Source: Isochrysis galbana
Lineage: Eukaryota; Haptophyta; Isochrysidales; Isochrysidaceae
Length of the DNA stretch: 64,000 nt
Assembly (NCBI GenBank): GCA_018136815.1
Contig: CM030944.1
Span: forward strand, 1-64,000
Direction: 5' to 3'
This document shows positions 1 through 10,012 of this stretch, in pieces. Position 1 is the stretch's first letter. The number at the start of each line of letters is the position of its first letter. The notes below the pieces were generated by a model. That model saw only the letters and a program-made list of their open reading frames with translations, did no database searches and was not told where the DNA came from. The translations under genes and the position numbers were made by a program.

Positions 1-3000
1 CTCTTCCGCACCTGCATTGCGAATGGCGCCCAATGGGGGCTTCCGCCCGTTGTTCGCGTGCCCCAGCTGCGGAGGGTGCCCAGCGGTGCCGTGCAGCGCG
101 CGCAACAGGCCGCACCGCAGTCCATCGACGCGCTCGACCATCGCGCTCTTCCGCGGAAGGTGCCAGGAGCGGTGGGAGGTCTCGTCGCTCCGGCATCGGA
201 GCCGTACATGCAGTGGCTCGTGTCGTCGCTTGCAGTGGCGGAGGAGGCGCTCTGTGCCCTTGCGACTCGATCCGTCGTGAGCGGCTCGCAGGAGCCCCAC
301 TCCTTTGGGGCGCCCAACGAACGGACAACGGCGCCGCGCGAGCGCTCCTTGCTGCCACGAATACCTGAGAGGGACGGCGTCACACGCGAAGAGGCTGAGG
401 TGATGAGCGCGGTTGCCCAGGTGGCGACCTTGCTGCTGTCGATGCCCAAGGACACCCCGACCGACGCGGCCGACAAGGAGAAGGTGAAGCAAACCATGGC
501 CGAAGTGGCGCGGCTGTTGCGCGCCGCCAACGCACGAGCCATGCATGCGGGCGACATGACCAGCCTCGTCGACGGCTGGGAGCAGCTCGTCGAGACCATC
601 GGCAGCACGCTGCACTTGTCCGGGTGCACTCGACGCTTTGCGAAAGGGCAGCAGCTCGTCGCGAGGCTCGAGGGGCGCTGGGCCGAGGTGACCGTAATTG
701 GGCACGACAGCGGCAGGCATCAGCTACGTCTCGAGAGTACGTCTAGTCGTGAGACAAGCTGCTCGTTGCAACTGGGCCCATGGAACCACTCGCCGCTCGA
801 GATGCGGTTGGCGCCGTTTGATCGCGTGCGCGACTGGTGGTTGCGCACGCTGAAGGAGACGCACTCGAGCGTCACTGATGGGCTCTCCGGGCACAAGCTG
901 AGCGTGATGGAGCAGTGCGTCCCCATCAAAATGGCCCTCGTGAGCAGCTATGGCAACGTTTCCTCAGCGCCGACCTCCGCAGGCAGCGAGACGGCGGCAG
1001 ACGGCGAGGAGGGCGCGCAGGCGTCGGTGAGCGAAAGCAGCAAGTCGTTGCTGACGTGGCTGGTGCAAGGCTACGAGCGGCTCGTCGCAGAAGGCGACGA
1101 GGAGGAGTCTCGGCCGACGCCGCCTCGCGTGCTCATCACTGCAGATGCGGCGGCGGGCAAGACGACGCTCACCAGCCAGCTGATCATGATGTTGGCAGAC
1201 ACGGAGATGGTGCCCATCTTGGTCAAAGGCCAGCTTTGGCAGCGATGGCTGACCGAGCGAGACGCTCACTTCCGCGCTGCATGGAACTGGGTGGATGCGT
1301 ACGTGCGAGTGCAGTTCGAAGGCAAGCCGGCTGTGCACCGCATGCTGCGCCAGGCGATGTTGAGCCGGCGCGCTGTGCTCATCCTTGACGGGCTCGACGA
1401 GTGTGGCGACTCGCGCCGCCTCTTTGAGAGGCACATCGCGAGCGTGCTCGTACCGCAGGGGCACATGATTGTAGCGACATCGCGCCCGGGAAGCCTGGAC
1501 CGGGGGAGGTTCCGCACGTTCCAGGTTGCCAAGCTGATGCCGCTCACCGAGGAGCAGCAGCAGCACGTGCTGGCTTCGCGTTTGGGTGCACGCTTGGGCG
1601 CGGCTGAGGTCGAGAGGGTCTGGCGGTACATTGGCGAGCGCATGGCGCGCGATGCGGAAGGGCGCTTCATCACGAGCAACCCGCTGATGCTCTCGATGGT
1701 CGCCTCCATTGCTGAGCTTCGCGTTGGGCACGACATGCCGAGGTCGCTGGTGAGCATATACAAGGTGGCTACCAATGCGATGCTGGAGCGTGCCAAGGCG
1801 TCGGCGCTTTCCATTGAGGAGTTGCACGTTCTCGTGCGCCGCCTTTTCTTCCACGCGCACATGCGACAACAGGGCGTCATCGATGCGGACTTTGTAGGGG
1901 ATGTCGTGCGCGCTACCCGCGCTGATCTTCCTACACCGATCGAAACCGCCACCATCATCGAGCGGTTGCTCGCGCTCTTGCGCCAGGACGGGCTGCCTCT
2001 GCTAAGCGTGCTGCTGAGCGAGCCACTGCAGGTGCAGGCGGTGCACCTCTCGTTTCAGGAGTACTACGCGGCGCTGGCGATCGCCGAGGGCGAGCGGCTG
2101 CCTGCAGGCTTTGACATGACCGACGAGTTCTGGGGCAACATGCTCCGGCTGGGCGGTGGGCTGGGCGGTGGGCTCGGGCGGCGATTTGTGGAGGCAGTGG
2201 CTGGGGACGGGGATGGGCGCGCGAAGCTGATGGTCCTCGCCTGCGAGCGCGGCTACGAGGAGTGTGTGCGCGAGCTTATGGAGGTGAGCGAAGGGTGGGT
2301 GTCGAGGGATTGGTTCGGCAAGCCAGCGCTATGCGCAGCGGCGGAAGGAGGCCATCTGGTGATTCTGAACCTGCTGCTCGGGCAGATCCGAGCTCGACGG
2401 GACACGTCCATCGTGCCAGCGAACACTTCTCCCACTACGAGTCCTTCTGATGGGGAGGGGAGCCCAACGATGGGGGAATCCCTCGTGGAGCGCCGAGGCG
2501 GCGGCGCCCTGCGCGACGAGGGGAGAGACCTCTTGAAGTGGAGAAACGTCCTCTTGAAGTGCGCAAGCGTCCTCTTCAACGGGAGAGGCGCCCCGACGGC
2601 TTCTAACGGTAAAGAGCGCTCCCCTCCGCGCGGAGACGCCGACGGCGCGCTGGAGGTGGCCGATGAGTTTGGCTGGACTGCGCTCATGCGCGCCTCGGCT
2701 GGTGGCCACGAGCCGTGCGTGCGCGCGCTGATCGCGGCGGGGGCCAGTGTGGAGGCGAAGGCCGACGATGGCCGGACTGCGCTCATGTTCGCATGGCGTG
2801 GTGGCCACGAGCCGTGCGTGCGCGCGCTGATCGCGGCGGGGGCCAGTGTGGAGGCAAAGGACGAGGATGGCACGACTGCGCTCATGTGGGCATCACGCGG
2901 TGGCCACGAGCCGTGCGTGCGCGCGCTGATCGCGGCGGGGGCCAGTGTCGAGGCGAAGGACGAGGATGGCACGACTGCGCTCATGTGGGCATCACGCGGT

Positions 3001-4827
3001 GGCCACGAGCCGTGCGTGCGCGCGCTGATCGCGGCGGGGGCCAGTGTCGAGGCGAAGGACGAGGATGGCACGACTGCGCTCATGGTCGCATCGCGTGAGG
3101 GCCACGAGCCGTGCGTGCGCGCGCTGATCACGGCGGGGGCCAGTGTCGAGGCGAGGAAAAAGGATGGCACGACTGCGCTCATGGTCGCATCGCGTGAGGG
3201 CCACGAGCCGTGCGTGCGCGCGCTGATCACGGCGGGGGCCAGTGTCGAGGCGACGAAAAAGGATGGCTGGACTGCGCTCATGGTCGCATCGCGGGAGGGC
3301 CACGAGCCGTGCGTGCGCATGCTGATCGCGGCGGGGGCCAGTGTCGAGGCGAGGAAAAAGGATGGCTGGACTGCGCTCATGGTCGCATCGCGTGAGGGCC
3401 ACGAGCTGTGCTTGCGCGCGCTGATCACGGCGGGGGCCAGTGTCGAGGCGAGGAAAATGGATGGCTGGACTGCGCTCATGGTCGCATCGCGTGAGGGCCA
3501 CGAGCCGTGCGTGCGCGCGCTGATCGCGGCGGGGGCAAGTGTCGAGGCGAAGGACAAGGATGGCTGGACTGCGCTCATGGCCGCATCGTATGGTGGCCAC
3601 GAGCCGTGCGTGCGCGCGCTGATCGCAGCTGGAGCCAGTGTGGAGGCGAAGAAGAAGGATGGCTGGAATGCGCTTATGGCCGCATCGTATGGTGGCCACG
3701 AGCCGTGCGTGCGCGCGCTGATCACGGCGGGGGCCAGTGTGGAGGCGAAGGACAAGGATGGCTGGACTGCGCTCATGTGCGCATCGGCTGGTGGCCACGA
3801 GCCGTGCGTGCGCGCATTGATCGCGGCGGGGGCCAGTGTGGAGGCGGAGAAGGATGGCGGGACTGCGCTCATGTTGGCATCGGCTGGTGGCCACGAGCCG
3901 TGCGTGCGCGCATTGATCGCGGCGGGGGCCAGTGTGGAGGCGGAGAAGGATGGCGGGACTGCGCTCATGTTGGCATCGGCTGGTGGCCACGAGCCGTGCG
4001 TGCGCGCGCTGATCGCGGCCGGGGCCAGTGTGGAGGCGATGGATGAGGATGGCACGACTGCGCTCATGCTCGCATCGGCTGGTGGCCACGAGCTGTGCGT
4101 GCGCGATTTGTTCAAAGCCGGCGCCTCGTTCGAGGTCGTGGACGTTTGGGGAATGAGCGCTCACCATCAAGCTCTTGCCGCGGGCCACACCGCCATTGTT
4201 GAGATCTTCTCCGCTCACCAGTCCAATCCACCGCGCCCTGTTGTGCTGCCGCCTTCCGCAACGCATTGCGCCCTCACGTTTTGTACCTTTGGAATGCCGA
4301 GAGCCACTGCGTTCCATGGCAAAGTTTTCTATGAGATCATCCTCGCGCACATTGGGAAGTTTCCCCAAATAGGTTGGGCCACGCAAGGGTTCACGCCCTC
4401 GACATCGGACGGAGTTGGCGATGATGACATGAGTTGGGGCGCTGACGGCCGTCGCGGCAAGTTGTGGCACAACGGCTCAATCGATGCTTCACTTTGCTGG
4501 GTGGATGGTGATGTCATCGGTTGTGCTGCCGACTTGGACACAGGGACGTTGTGGTTTGGCCGGAACGGGCAGTGGGATATTGCGTTTGAAGGTTGTGCGC
4601 CAAAATGGGGGGAAAGCGGCCTCTTCCCAGCATTGAGCGGTTCGAAGATGGCATTTGCCATCAATGCCACACCTTGTCATCCGGGTCCTCTCCCCGGCTT
4701 TCGCTATTTAGACACGTCGGAAGCGCCTGCGTTGCTAGGCGACACCGACGGCCAGGTTTACCTTCATTCTGGTCACCCCCTCCTTGGGGGAAGCGCAACT
4801 GCGCCGAGGGATGAGTATGTGGGGTGA
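1..4827 (+). CDS. NACHT-ankyrin-SPRY STAND NTPase, 5' partial
   Basis: This is a large STAND-type signalling NTPase, resembling NLR-type sensors in layout. The frame is open from base 1. The codon at 58 is GTG, so the true start lies upstream of the window. A NACHT domain lies at about 1120-1530: the Walker A motif AAAGKTT is near 1147, the Walker B motif LILDGLDE near 1381, and a sensor-like ATSRPGS near 1480. A helical region with NPLMLSMVAS follows. Two degenerate ankyrin units (about 2215-2390) and a linker lead to about 15 near-identical 33-residue ankyrin repeats and one diverged unit. A SPRY-like domain (about 4260-4720) carries the features IGWAT, WFGRNG and LFPALS. In known families NACHT oligomerises on ATP binding, while ankyrin and SPRY parts bind ligands. 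The ligand here is unknown. No intron interrupts the visible 4.8 kb. Confidence 0.85.
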   Translation, partial: LFRTCIANGAQWGLPPVVRVPQLRRVPSGAVQRAQQAAPQSIDALDHRALPRKVPGAVGGLVAPASEPYMQWLVSSLAVAEEALCALATRSVVSGSQEPHSFGAPNERTTAPRERSLLPRIPERDGVTREEAEVMSAVAQVATLLLSMPKDTPTDAADKEKVKQTMAEVARLLRAANARAMHAGDMTSLVDGWEQLVETIGSTLHLSGCTRRFAKGQQLVARLEGRWAEVTVIGHDSGRHQLRLESTSSRETSCSLQLGPWNHSPLEMRLAPFDRVRDWWLRTLKETHSSVTDGLSGHKLSVMEQCVPIKMALVSSYGNVSSAPTSAGSETAADGEEGAQASVSESSKSLLTWLVQGYERLVAEGDEEESRPTPPRVLITADAAAGKTTLTSQLIMMLADTEMVPILVKGQLWQRWLTERDAHFRAAWNWVDAYVRVQFEGKPAVHRMLRQAMLSRRAVLILDGLDECGDSRRLFERHIASVLVPQGHMIVATSRPGSLDRGRFRTFQVAKLMPLTEEQQQHVLASRLGARLGAAEVERVWRYIGERMARDAEGRFITSNPLMLSMVASIAELRVGHDMPRSLVSIYKVATNAMLERAKASALSIEELHVLVRRLFFHAHMRQQGVIDADFVGDVVRATRADLPTPIETATIIERLLALLRQDGLPLLSVLLSEPLQVQAVHLSFQEYYAALAIAEGERLPAGFDMTDEFWGNMLRLGGGLGGGLGRRFVEAVAGDGDGRAKLMVLACERGYEECVRELMEVSEGWVSRDWFGKPALCAAAEGGHLVILNLLLGQIRARRDTSIVPANTSPTTSPSDGEGSPTMGESLVERRGGGALRDEGRDLLKWRNVLLKCASVLFNGRGAPTASNGKERSPPRGDADGALEVADEFGWTALMRASAGGHEPCVRALIAAGASVEAKADDGRTALMFAWRGGHEPCVRALIAAGASVEAKDEDGTTALMWASRGGHEPCVRALIAAGASVEAKDEDGTTALMWASRGGHEPCVRALIAAGASVEAKDEDGTTALMVASREGHEPCVRALITAGASVEARKKDGTTALMVASREGHEPCVRALITAGASVEATKKDGWTALMVASREGHEPCVRMLIAAGASVEARKKDGWTALMVASREGHELCLRALITAGASVEARKMDGWTALMVASREGHEPCVRALIAAGASVEAKDKDGWTALMAASYGGHEPCVRALIAAGASVEAKKKDGWNALMAASYGGHEPCVRALITAGASVEAKDKDGWTALMCASAGGHEPCVRALIAAGASVEAEKDGGTALMLASAGGHEPCVRALIAAGASVEAEKDGGTALMLASAGGHEPCVRALIAAGASVEAMDEDGTTALMLASAGGHELCVRDLFKAGASFEVVDVWGMSAHHQALAAGHTAIVEIFSAHQSNPPRPVVLPPSATHCALTFCTFGMPRATAFHGKVFYEIILAHIGKFPQIGWATQGFTPSTSDGVGDDDMSWGADGRRGKLWHNGSIDASLCWVDGDVIGCAADLDTGTLWFGRNGQWDIAFEGCAPKWGESGLFPALSGSKMAFAINATPCHPGPLPGFRYLDTSEAPALLGDTDGQVYLHSGHPLLGGSATAPRDEYVG
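2665..4137 (+). repeat. 99-bp ankyrin-coding tandem array
   Basis: About fifteen tandem units of 99 bp (two of 96 bp) encode ankyrin repeats with the core TALMxAS followed by GGHEPCVRALIAAGASVEA. Most bases are identical between units. Variation is concentrated at the Thr-Ala-Leu-Met-X-Ala-Ser surface positions and in the KDGW/EDGT turn. Such near-identity suggests recent expansion or gene conversion. Confidence 0.95.
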
Positions 4828-5068
4828 AGAAACCTTAGAGCATCAGCGATGTGCAGAGATTGCGGTCTCTGGCTACTTCTTTCAAGTCACGCGTTATGTG
4901 GGACTCAACGAGCTCGTGCTGCCCTATCACCCACGCAATCGCCCTAGACCTATCCACTCACGTTGGAACGCTCCCCCCCCCCCCCCCGTCGTCCCTCGTT
5001 GCATGTTGTTCGGTGTTTGGTTTTCGGGGGGGGGTGTTTGCTTGGGTGCGAATAAGAGTTTGTTGAAC
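4828..5068. other. Intergenic, no feature seen
   Basis: Short spacer after the STAND gene, with a C tract near 4975 and a G tract near 5025. I see no gene. Confidence 0.6.
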
Positions 5069-6240
5069 GCAACTAACTTTAGCTAGTCAGTTGCGCCATG
5101 GAGCGCGCCGCCGCTCCCCCCCTCTCCTTCGGCCCCCTCGCAGAGGGCGGATCCCCACCTCCCATGGGCAGCGGTCGCTGTCGAAGCGACCGCGTCCGCC
5201 CGCTGAGGCCGAGCAGGTGCGTGCGACCCCGGTCGCGCCACACGGCCCGTGCGGTGGCCCCGGCCGCACCACACAGAACAGCCATGCTGCCCCCCCCCCC
5301 CCCCCCATGGGGAGCTGCAGGCTGCAGACCACAGACTGCAAGTGCCTGGCGTGTTCGGCCACTACTCCATTGGGTATGCCTTATGGCAGAGGCCCCTCTC
5401 TCTCGCCCTGGTAAGGGCCATGCTGCCACGGCAGCGTGGCCCGAGACCGGATGGCCCTTGTGGGCACACACACACTCAGCAACACAGGCACTCACATTTA
5501 AAGGAAAACTTTCTACACCCCCACTCCCCCGGCCCTTCTCCCCCCGCCATAAGGCGACTTCCCCCGTGCACTACTAGGGGGATAGGGGTGAAGGGCTTAG
5601 ATATGGTCCGGTGGCCCGCGCCTCCCCCCGGCCCCCCGGTGATCATTCCCCCCCTTCCTCCTGTGTCTCCGAGTGGGCGGCGGCCTCAGCCCCGACTTAT
5701 CCTGTAAACAGGTGCGGGACTTACCTATTTTTCGGTGAGCGGAGCTCTCGCTCCGCCCACCCCCTTCTCCGCGCTCTCTCTCCCCTCTCCTGCAGGCACG
5801 CGCGATGGCGCGCCTCCGGCAGGCCTGCAGCTGCCCCTGGCGACCCCTGGAGGCTCCTGGAGGCCAGCTCTGTGGGCAGAGGAGGCTGGGGCTGGGCCCT
5901 GGCCTCCCGTGCCTCTTCCTCGCTGGCGCTCCTGAGCCTCTGGGGCACCCAATCTGCACCTGTCTGTCTGTCGACCATGGGGGGAGGGGGGGTTGGAGCG
6001 ATGGGCTGGTCACGAGGGGCCAGGATGGGCGAATGGGGCGAGCCTGTGGGGAAGGGAGTGGGTCAGTAGGGCAGTGGCCTCCTGGCAAGCCATCAGGCGT
6101 GCCAGGAGGATGGGTGGTTCCTCCCCCATGGCAGGGGAGGAGTGGAGAGAGGGGGGGGCTCGTGCCCCCCCATGGGTCAACCAAGTATAAACTTAGTTGA
6201 ACACAGGCACTCACAAAAACGCTTCAGAGACACAAGCCCA
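5069..6240 (+). mobile_element. Hairpin-capped LINE-like element, ORF1 5' part, interrupted
   Basis: The copy opens with an imperfect AT hairpin (ACTA...TAGT around TTTA, inside GCAACT...AGTTGC), then ATG at 5098 and a GC hairpin GGAGCG (5100-5105) / CGCTCC (5112-5117). The reading frame starts Met-Glu-Arg-Ala, as in the copies at 38707 and 42843. Similarity to the 42.8-kb copy continues through a WVCLMAEAP segment. A possible splice donor, GAGCAG followed by GTGCGT, lies near 5217, where the 42.8-kb copy has its donor. The copy is interrupted by another element at 5497-6199 and resumes after 6200. Its 3' end is not defined. Confidence 0.7.
5497..6199 (-). mobile_element. Hairpin-capped non-autonomous retroelement, 703 bp, with TSD
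   Basis: A 16-bp direct repeat, AACACAGGCACTCACA, sits at 5481-5496 and 6200-6215 and fixes the borders. Read on the minus strand, the element begins exactly at the AT hairpin (CAACTAAGT, loop TTAT, ACTTGGTTG), then ATGG and a G7C/GC7 hairpin. It continues through a GGTAAGTCC motif and a third hairpin and ends in a T-rich stretch. It is nearly identical in layout to the copy at 57037-57788. No convincing protein is encoded; recurring Pro/Gly-rich frames follow the base composition. Confidence 0.85.
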
Positions 6241-8361
6241 CTAGGGGTTGGCAGAAATATCCGGATATTTCCATTGTGTGGTTGGGGTTGGGGTTGATCA
6301 GGTAGAGTGTTGTGGCTGTGGTGTGGGTGGGTGTGAGTAAGAGGTGAGGCATGACATGAGAACGTTGACCCACTTGGGGCATGGAGAGCGAGCGATGGGG
6401 AACGGGGAGAGCACGCGGGGACAGGACGGATGGCGTGGGCGCGCCCTCGGACATCACTGGGCACTGGGGCACAAGGGCGGAGACGAGAGCGGACGGGAAG
6501 GGCACGGGGGGCGCTCGCGCGGTGGCGCAGAGCGTTCGGAAGACACCGAAATGGAAAACGTCACGCGCGGGGGGGGGGGGGGGGGGGGACGCGCGGGAAA
6601 CTAATAGACGGAAAGGGGGTCGGGAACTCAAGGAAGCACTCGGGGTCGGGGAATGGGCGGGAAGGGAGAGAAGGGAGGGGGCTTCCGTGGACGGAGTCGA
6701 CGGGACGGCGCGGGGGGAGGGAACCAAGGTGCGGCGACAAAGAGGGGTCGCGCGGGGAGACCTAGCCGGGAGTCAGCTCGAGGGCAGGCCCAGCGCGGGC
6801 GTGGGAGTGCACTTCGCGGCCCGCGCCCACGAAGGGTTTGGGCAGGAATGATGAGTGCCCTGCCCCTGCCAAAGGGCAGGTAGGGGTAGATAAAAATATG
6901 TAGAAAAAATCGCCCAAATATGTCACTGAAATATGTTGAAAATATGTAGACTCCACGCCCAAATATGTAGAAAATATGTAGTTATGTAGTCAAGTTTTCT
7001 GCTTTTCTACTAAGTAAGCTAACGCGCTCACGCACTCCGAGATCTCCGAACACCTACTTATCTATTATCTATCTACTATCTAGCAAGGTGTTTTGCATGT
7101 AGATACTGTAGATAGACCATACATAGAGAGTATAGACAACAGCATAAAAAGACAGGATGCTATACTACAACATGCTCACACACACACGCCCACATCACGC
7201 GCGTCCTTCTCCTGCGCGCTTGTTGCCATTGTAGCGCAACAGCACAGACGATTCAACTTGATCAGACAGGGAAGTGGCCCGGTCAGATGGAAACATGCAA
7301 GCAAGCAGAGAAAACACGCGCTCACACGAGGCTGAATTGGGTGAAAGAGACAAGGCAATCCTTGCGGCAAGCGCCCAGGTGGGGAACTTCTTGTGATTCG
7401 ATGCCCACCACTTGAGAACGCCGGATGTGAACTTCTTGACGTCGGCATGGTCCGCAAGCTAGGGGCACAGAGTGAAGAGAAGTCTTGAGAGAGGGGGAGG
7501 GAGCGCGCTACATCGCGACGAGGGGCACGTACCACCCCACATCACTCACTCACCAACAAGAAAACTCCGAAAACTAACGCAACATCGCACAAACAAACCA
7601 ATGAAATCAGTAAGGACAAACGAACAAATTCGGCGTGCAATGCGGCGGAGCTTCGAGGTAACTCATCGGCAAAAACAAAACTCACTCAATTTTCTCACAC
7701 ACTACACATTGATAGAAGCACCGCATCCGCCTAGAGTATATAAAATACTCTGGATACGACAGATATTTGGGTGGCCCCCCAGGAGCCAGGAGCTTTAAAT
7801 GGTAAATGGGAGATCTTCGCGGAATATTTGGGCAGGTTTTTCGGAATACTTTCCGCCTGGCCCTAGTTCTCGGTGGTGCGCGGGCGTGGCCCGCTGGCTC
7901 CTGTGCCCACCTAGCTGGGGGTGTCATCCTGGCGCGGTCGCTTCGGCGACAGCGGCGTGTCATGCACTGTTTCATCCATCGCAGCGAGGGCCGCGGCAGC
8001 GAGGGAGGGAGGCGGCGTGCGCTCCCTGACCCTATCAGTTTACAGATAAATGACCAGCGGTGTGGTGTTAACCCGCTGATGCTATCAACACTTGCAGATT
8101 GAGATGTTCACGCATGTGCCACACCTAGCCAATGGAGGTGTTAACGCAAAGTGGGTCAACACCGGGTAAACGTGAACCCATACCCATACGCCTTGGAGGC
8201 CAACCCCAACCGAGCTATCACTGATCACTGTACCTTACATACACCATCTCATCTCCCGAGGAGTCGGGTGTGCACGTGGTGGGAGCCGGAGTAAAAGCGT
8301 GTATCTTTGCTTTACTAATACTCATAACTTGCTCACAACTCTCACTGCCCGCATGCACAAG
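6241..8361. other. Gene-free region with AT-rich patches
   Basis: I see no gene. A G-rich stretch spans about 6380-6800, with a G run near 6570. From 6885 to 6990 the motif AAATATGT recurs, twice as GCCCAAATATGT. Its reverse complement ATATTTGGG appears near 7767 and 7823, so 6.9-7.8 kb may be an old transposon with inverted ends. Part of 8040-8300 is 3' flank of the minus-strand oxygenase. Confidence 0.4.
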
Positions 8362-9519
8362 TCAGTCCAAACGCAACCTCTCGTAGTACCGACCTACTCG
8401 GAAGTAATTCCGCGCCCCCTTCCCTCCCTCGCCCCTTGCCGTGGGCTCATCCCGCACACCCTCGACTGGGCACATGGCCTCCTCGGTAGAGCGGATCACG
8501 CGGAAGTCGAGCGATACCCGCGTTGCGCCGCTGACGTTGAGCTCGGTCAAATGCTCACATCCGTTGCCAAAAAAGCGGTAGGCGCACCCGTATCCGCAAG
8601 TGATTGGCTCAAAGTCGCCCGCGCCTGGAACGGACTCAACCTGCAGCGAGTTGGTGTCGAAGACGTCCGTGAACGGCAGCCAATAGTTAATCTCGTTGGG
8701 CTGCGAGTGGTAGGCTGAGTCGCGGTGGCGAGGGCCCACAGCGAGGTGCTCCGGCAGGAGCACACGGAAAATCGGCCGTGCTTGGAAGAGCAGCTCCTTC
8801 ACCCCTAACTGCGGCGCTACCCAGCACCGGATAAAGTCACGGTAGAGAAGCATGAAATCAGGCAATAAGTGCGACGTTTTGAACACCTGGTTCAATAAGC
8901 CGCAACCGTAGCGGGTCGCCTGATCGAGTGGGCTTGGCTTGAGGTGCAGCTCGGACGCCGGAAGCGATGCAATGCGCGCATAGCCGCGCTCGCTCGCACC
9001 AAGTGGCGTGAGATGGAGCCGCGCGAGCGCATCTACGTCAGAATGAGCTTGCCCATCACCCGACCTGATGATGCCATCGAACATGTGCAAGATCAGCCCG
9101 CGGAAGTCGAAGCGCGCCGTGTCATACTTCACGTACGCCGGCTTGAGCAGCATCTCCCAGCTGGGGATGCCTTGTGGCATGGCATTGTCCAGCTGCGCCT
9201 CCGCAGCGAGCGTGCCCATTCGCTCCCTCGCGGCGATAAAGCGGCTCCACCGGCCGATGAACGACGCGGCCTGCGCTGCCGTGCGTACCCTGCGCGCCCC
9301 GTCGAGCGCGAGGGGGCCACCGAGTGCCGCCGCCTCCGCTGCGAGCGCCGCGCACTCGGCCTCCGTCCTCGCGCTGCAGCCTTCGCGGCTGAGCCGGTTA
9401 AAGAGGTCGAGGCGGAGGGCAAACGCCGCTCTCGCCTCGTCCGTCGGCCGCTTGAGCAGCGCCCGGAACGCCTGCGGCAGCCCGTTGAGCTCGGCGGCCG
9501 TCGCGGCGGCGCTCTCCAT
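8362..9519 (-). CDS. StrG-like 2OG-Fe(II) oxygenase
   Basis: A 385-residue single-exon protein resembling StrG/PhyH-like 2-oxoglutarate and Fe(II)-dependent dioxygenases, named after a streptomycin-cluster protein. The C-terminal half has the metal-site arrangement His-x-Asp in RHRDSAYH, then EINYWLPFTDVFDTNSLQVES, then a distal His in the segment CEHLTELNVSGATRVSLDFR, with an Arg nearby that could bind 2-oxoglutarate. The N-terminal 180 residues are Ala-rich and helical with no recognised domain. The start is ATG at 9519, 44 bp after a TATA-like box. The substrate cannot be inferred. No targeting signal is evident. Confidence 0.7.
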   Translation of the reverse strand: MESAAATAAELNGLPQAFRALLKRPTDEARAAFALRLDLFNRLSREGCSARTEAECAALAAEAAALGGPLALDGARRVRTAAQAASFIGRWSRFIAARERMGTLAAEAQLDNAMPQGIPSWEMLLKPAYVKYDTARFDFRGLILHMFDGIIRSGDGQAHSDVDALARLHLTPLGASERGYARIASLPASELHLKPSPLDQATRYGCGLLNQVFKTSHLLPDFMLLYRDFIRCWVAPQLGVKELLFQARPIFRVLLPEHLAVGPRHRDSAYHSQPNEINYWLPFTDVFDTNSLQVESVPGAGDFEPITCGYGCAYRFFGNGCEHLTELNVSGATRVSLDFRVIRSTEEAMCPVEGVRDEPTARGEGGKGARNYFRVGRYYERLRLD

Positions 9520-9562
9520 CGGCGCGCGTGGGGAAGAGCGGGCGGGTCCCCTCTCTACTATT

Positions 9563-9572
9563 CTTTTTATAG
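9563..9572 (-). promoter_or_regulatory. TATA-like box for the oxygenase gene
   Basis: On the minus strand the sequence reads CTATAAAAAG, ending 44 bp upstream of the ATG at 9519 in otherwise GC-rich DNA. This is consistent with a core promoter and a very short 5' UTR. Confidence 0.5.
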
Positions 9573-9775
9573 TAGTAAGGTACCTTGTGTCGCCCCCTGC
9601 CTATTTTGGGAGGCATGAACAGAGGTTGTGGGTGTGAATACGAGGGGACCCGCTCAAAAACAAAATCGAGGGGGAGGCGGCACCGTTAGACTCCAACTCC
9701 ATTCCTTTACAAGAAAACGCCCCCGCCCCCGCTCTCCCCCTCGGGCGGTTTGAATCTGCGGGAGGGGGGAAGCCT

Positions 9776-9972
9776 TTCCTTCTACCCGCTCGCCTGCCTC
9801 TCGCGCTCTCTCTCTCCCTCGCTCCCTCCCTCTCCTCGATCCTTCTCCCTCCCTCACTCGCTCTCTCCCCGCCGCCCTCACTCCCTCCATCGTCTCCTCG
9901 CCCGCCCTCCCTCCCACCCCTCCCCACCCTTTCCCCTCTCCCCCCCTCCCCCCTCTCTTTCTCTCTCTCCAG
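9776..9972 (+). promoter_or_regulatory. Polypyrimidine tract upstream of a start codon
   Basis: Almost 200 bases of C and T lie just upstream of the plus-strand gene starting at 10013 and end in CTCTCTCCAG. This could be a promoter element or the 3' end of a 5'-UTR intron with a CAG acceptor at about 9972. Similar tracts precede other genes here. Confidence 0.45.
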
Positions 9973-10012
9973 GCTACGCTCCCACTGCTCTCGCGCTCCA
10001 TCCACAGTGAGG

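Noticed and set aside
2253-4115. A 620-codon minus-strand frame opposite the ankyrin array
   Set aside because: It is a shadow of the 99-bp repeat: because the unit length is a multiple of three, stops are absent in several frames.
5805-6200. Recurring frames reading MARLRQACSC... in several places
   Set aside because: They recur because the retroelement copies recur, run antisense to the hairpin cap, and follow base composition. No selection on protein is apparent.
6265-6300. GGTTGGGGTTGGGGTTG resembling a telomere repeat
   Set aside because: Too short and degenerate, inside a G-rich stretch, with no neighbouring array.
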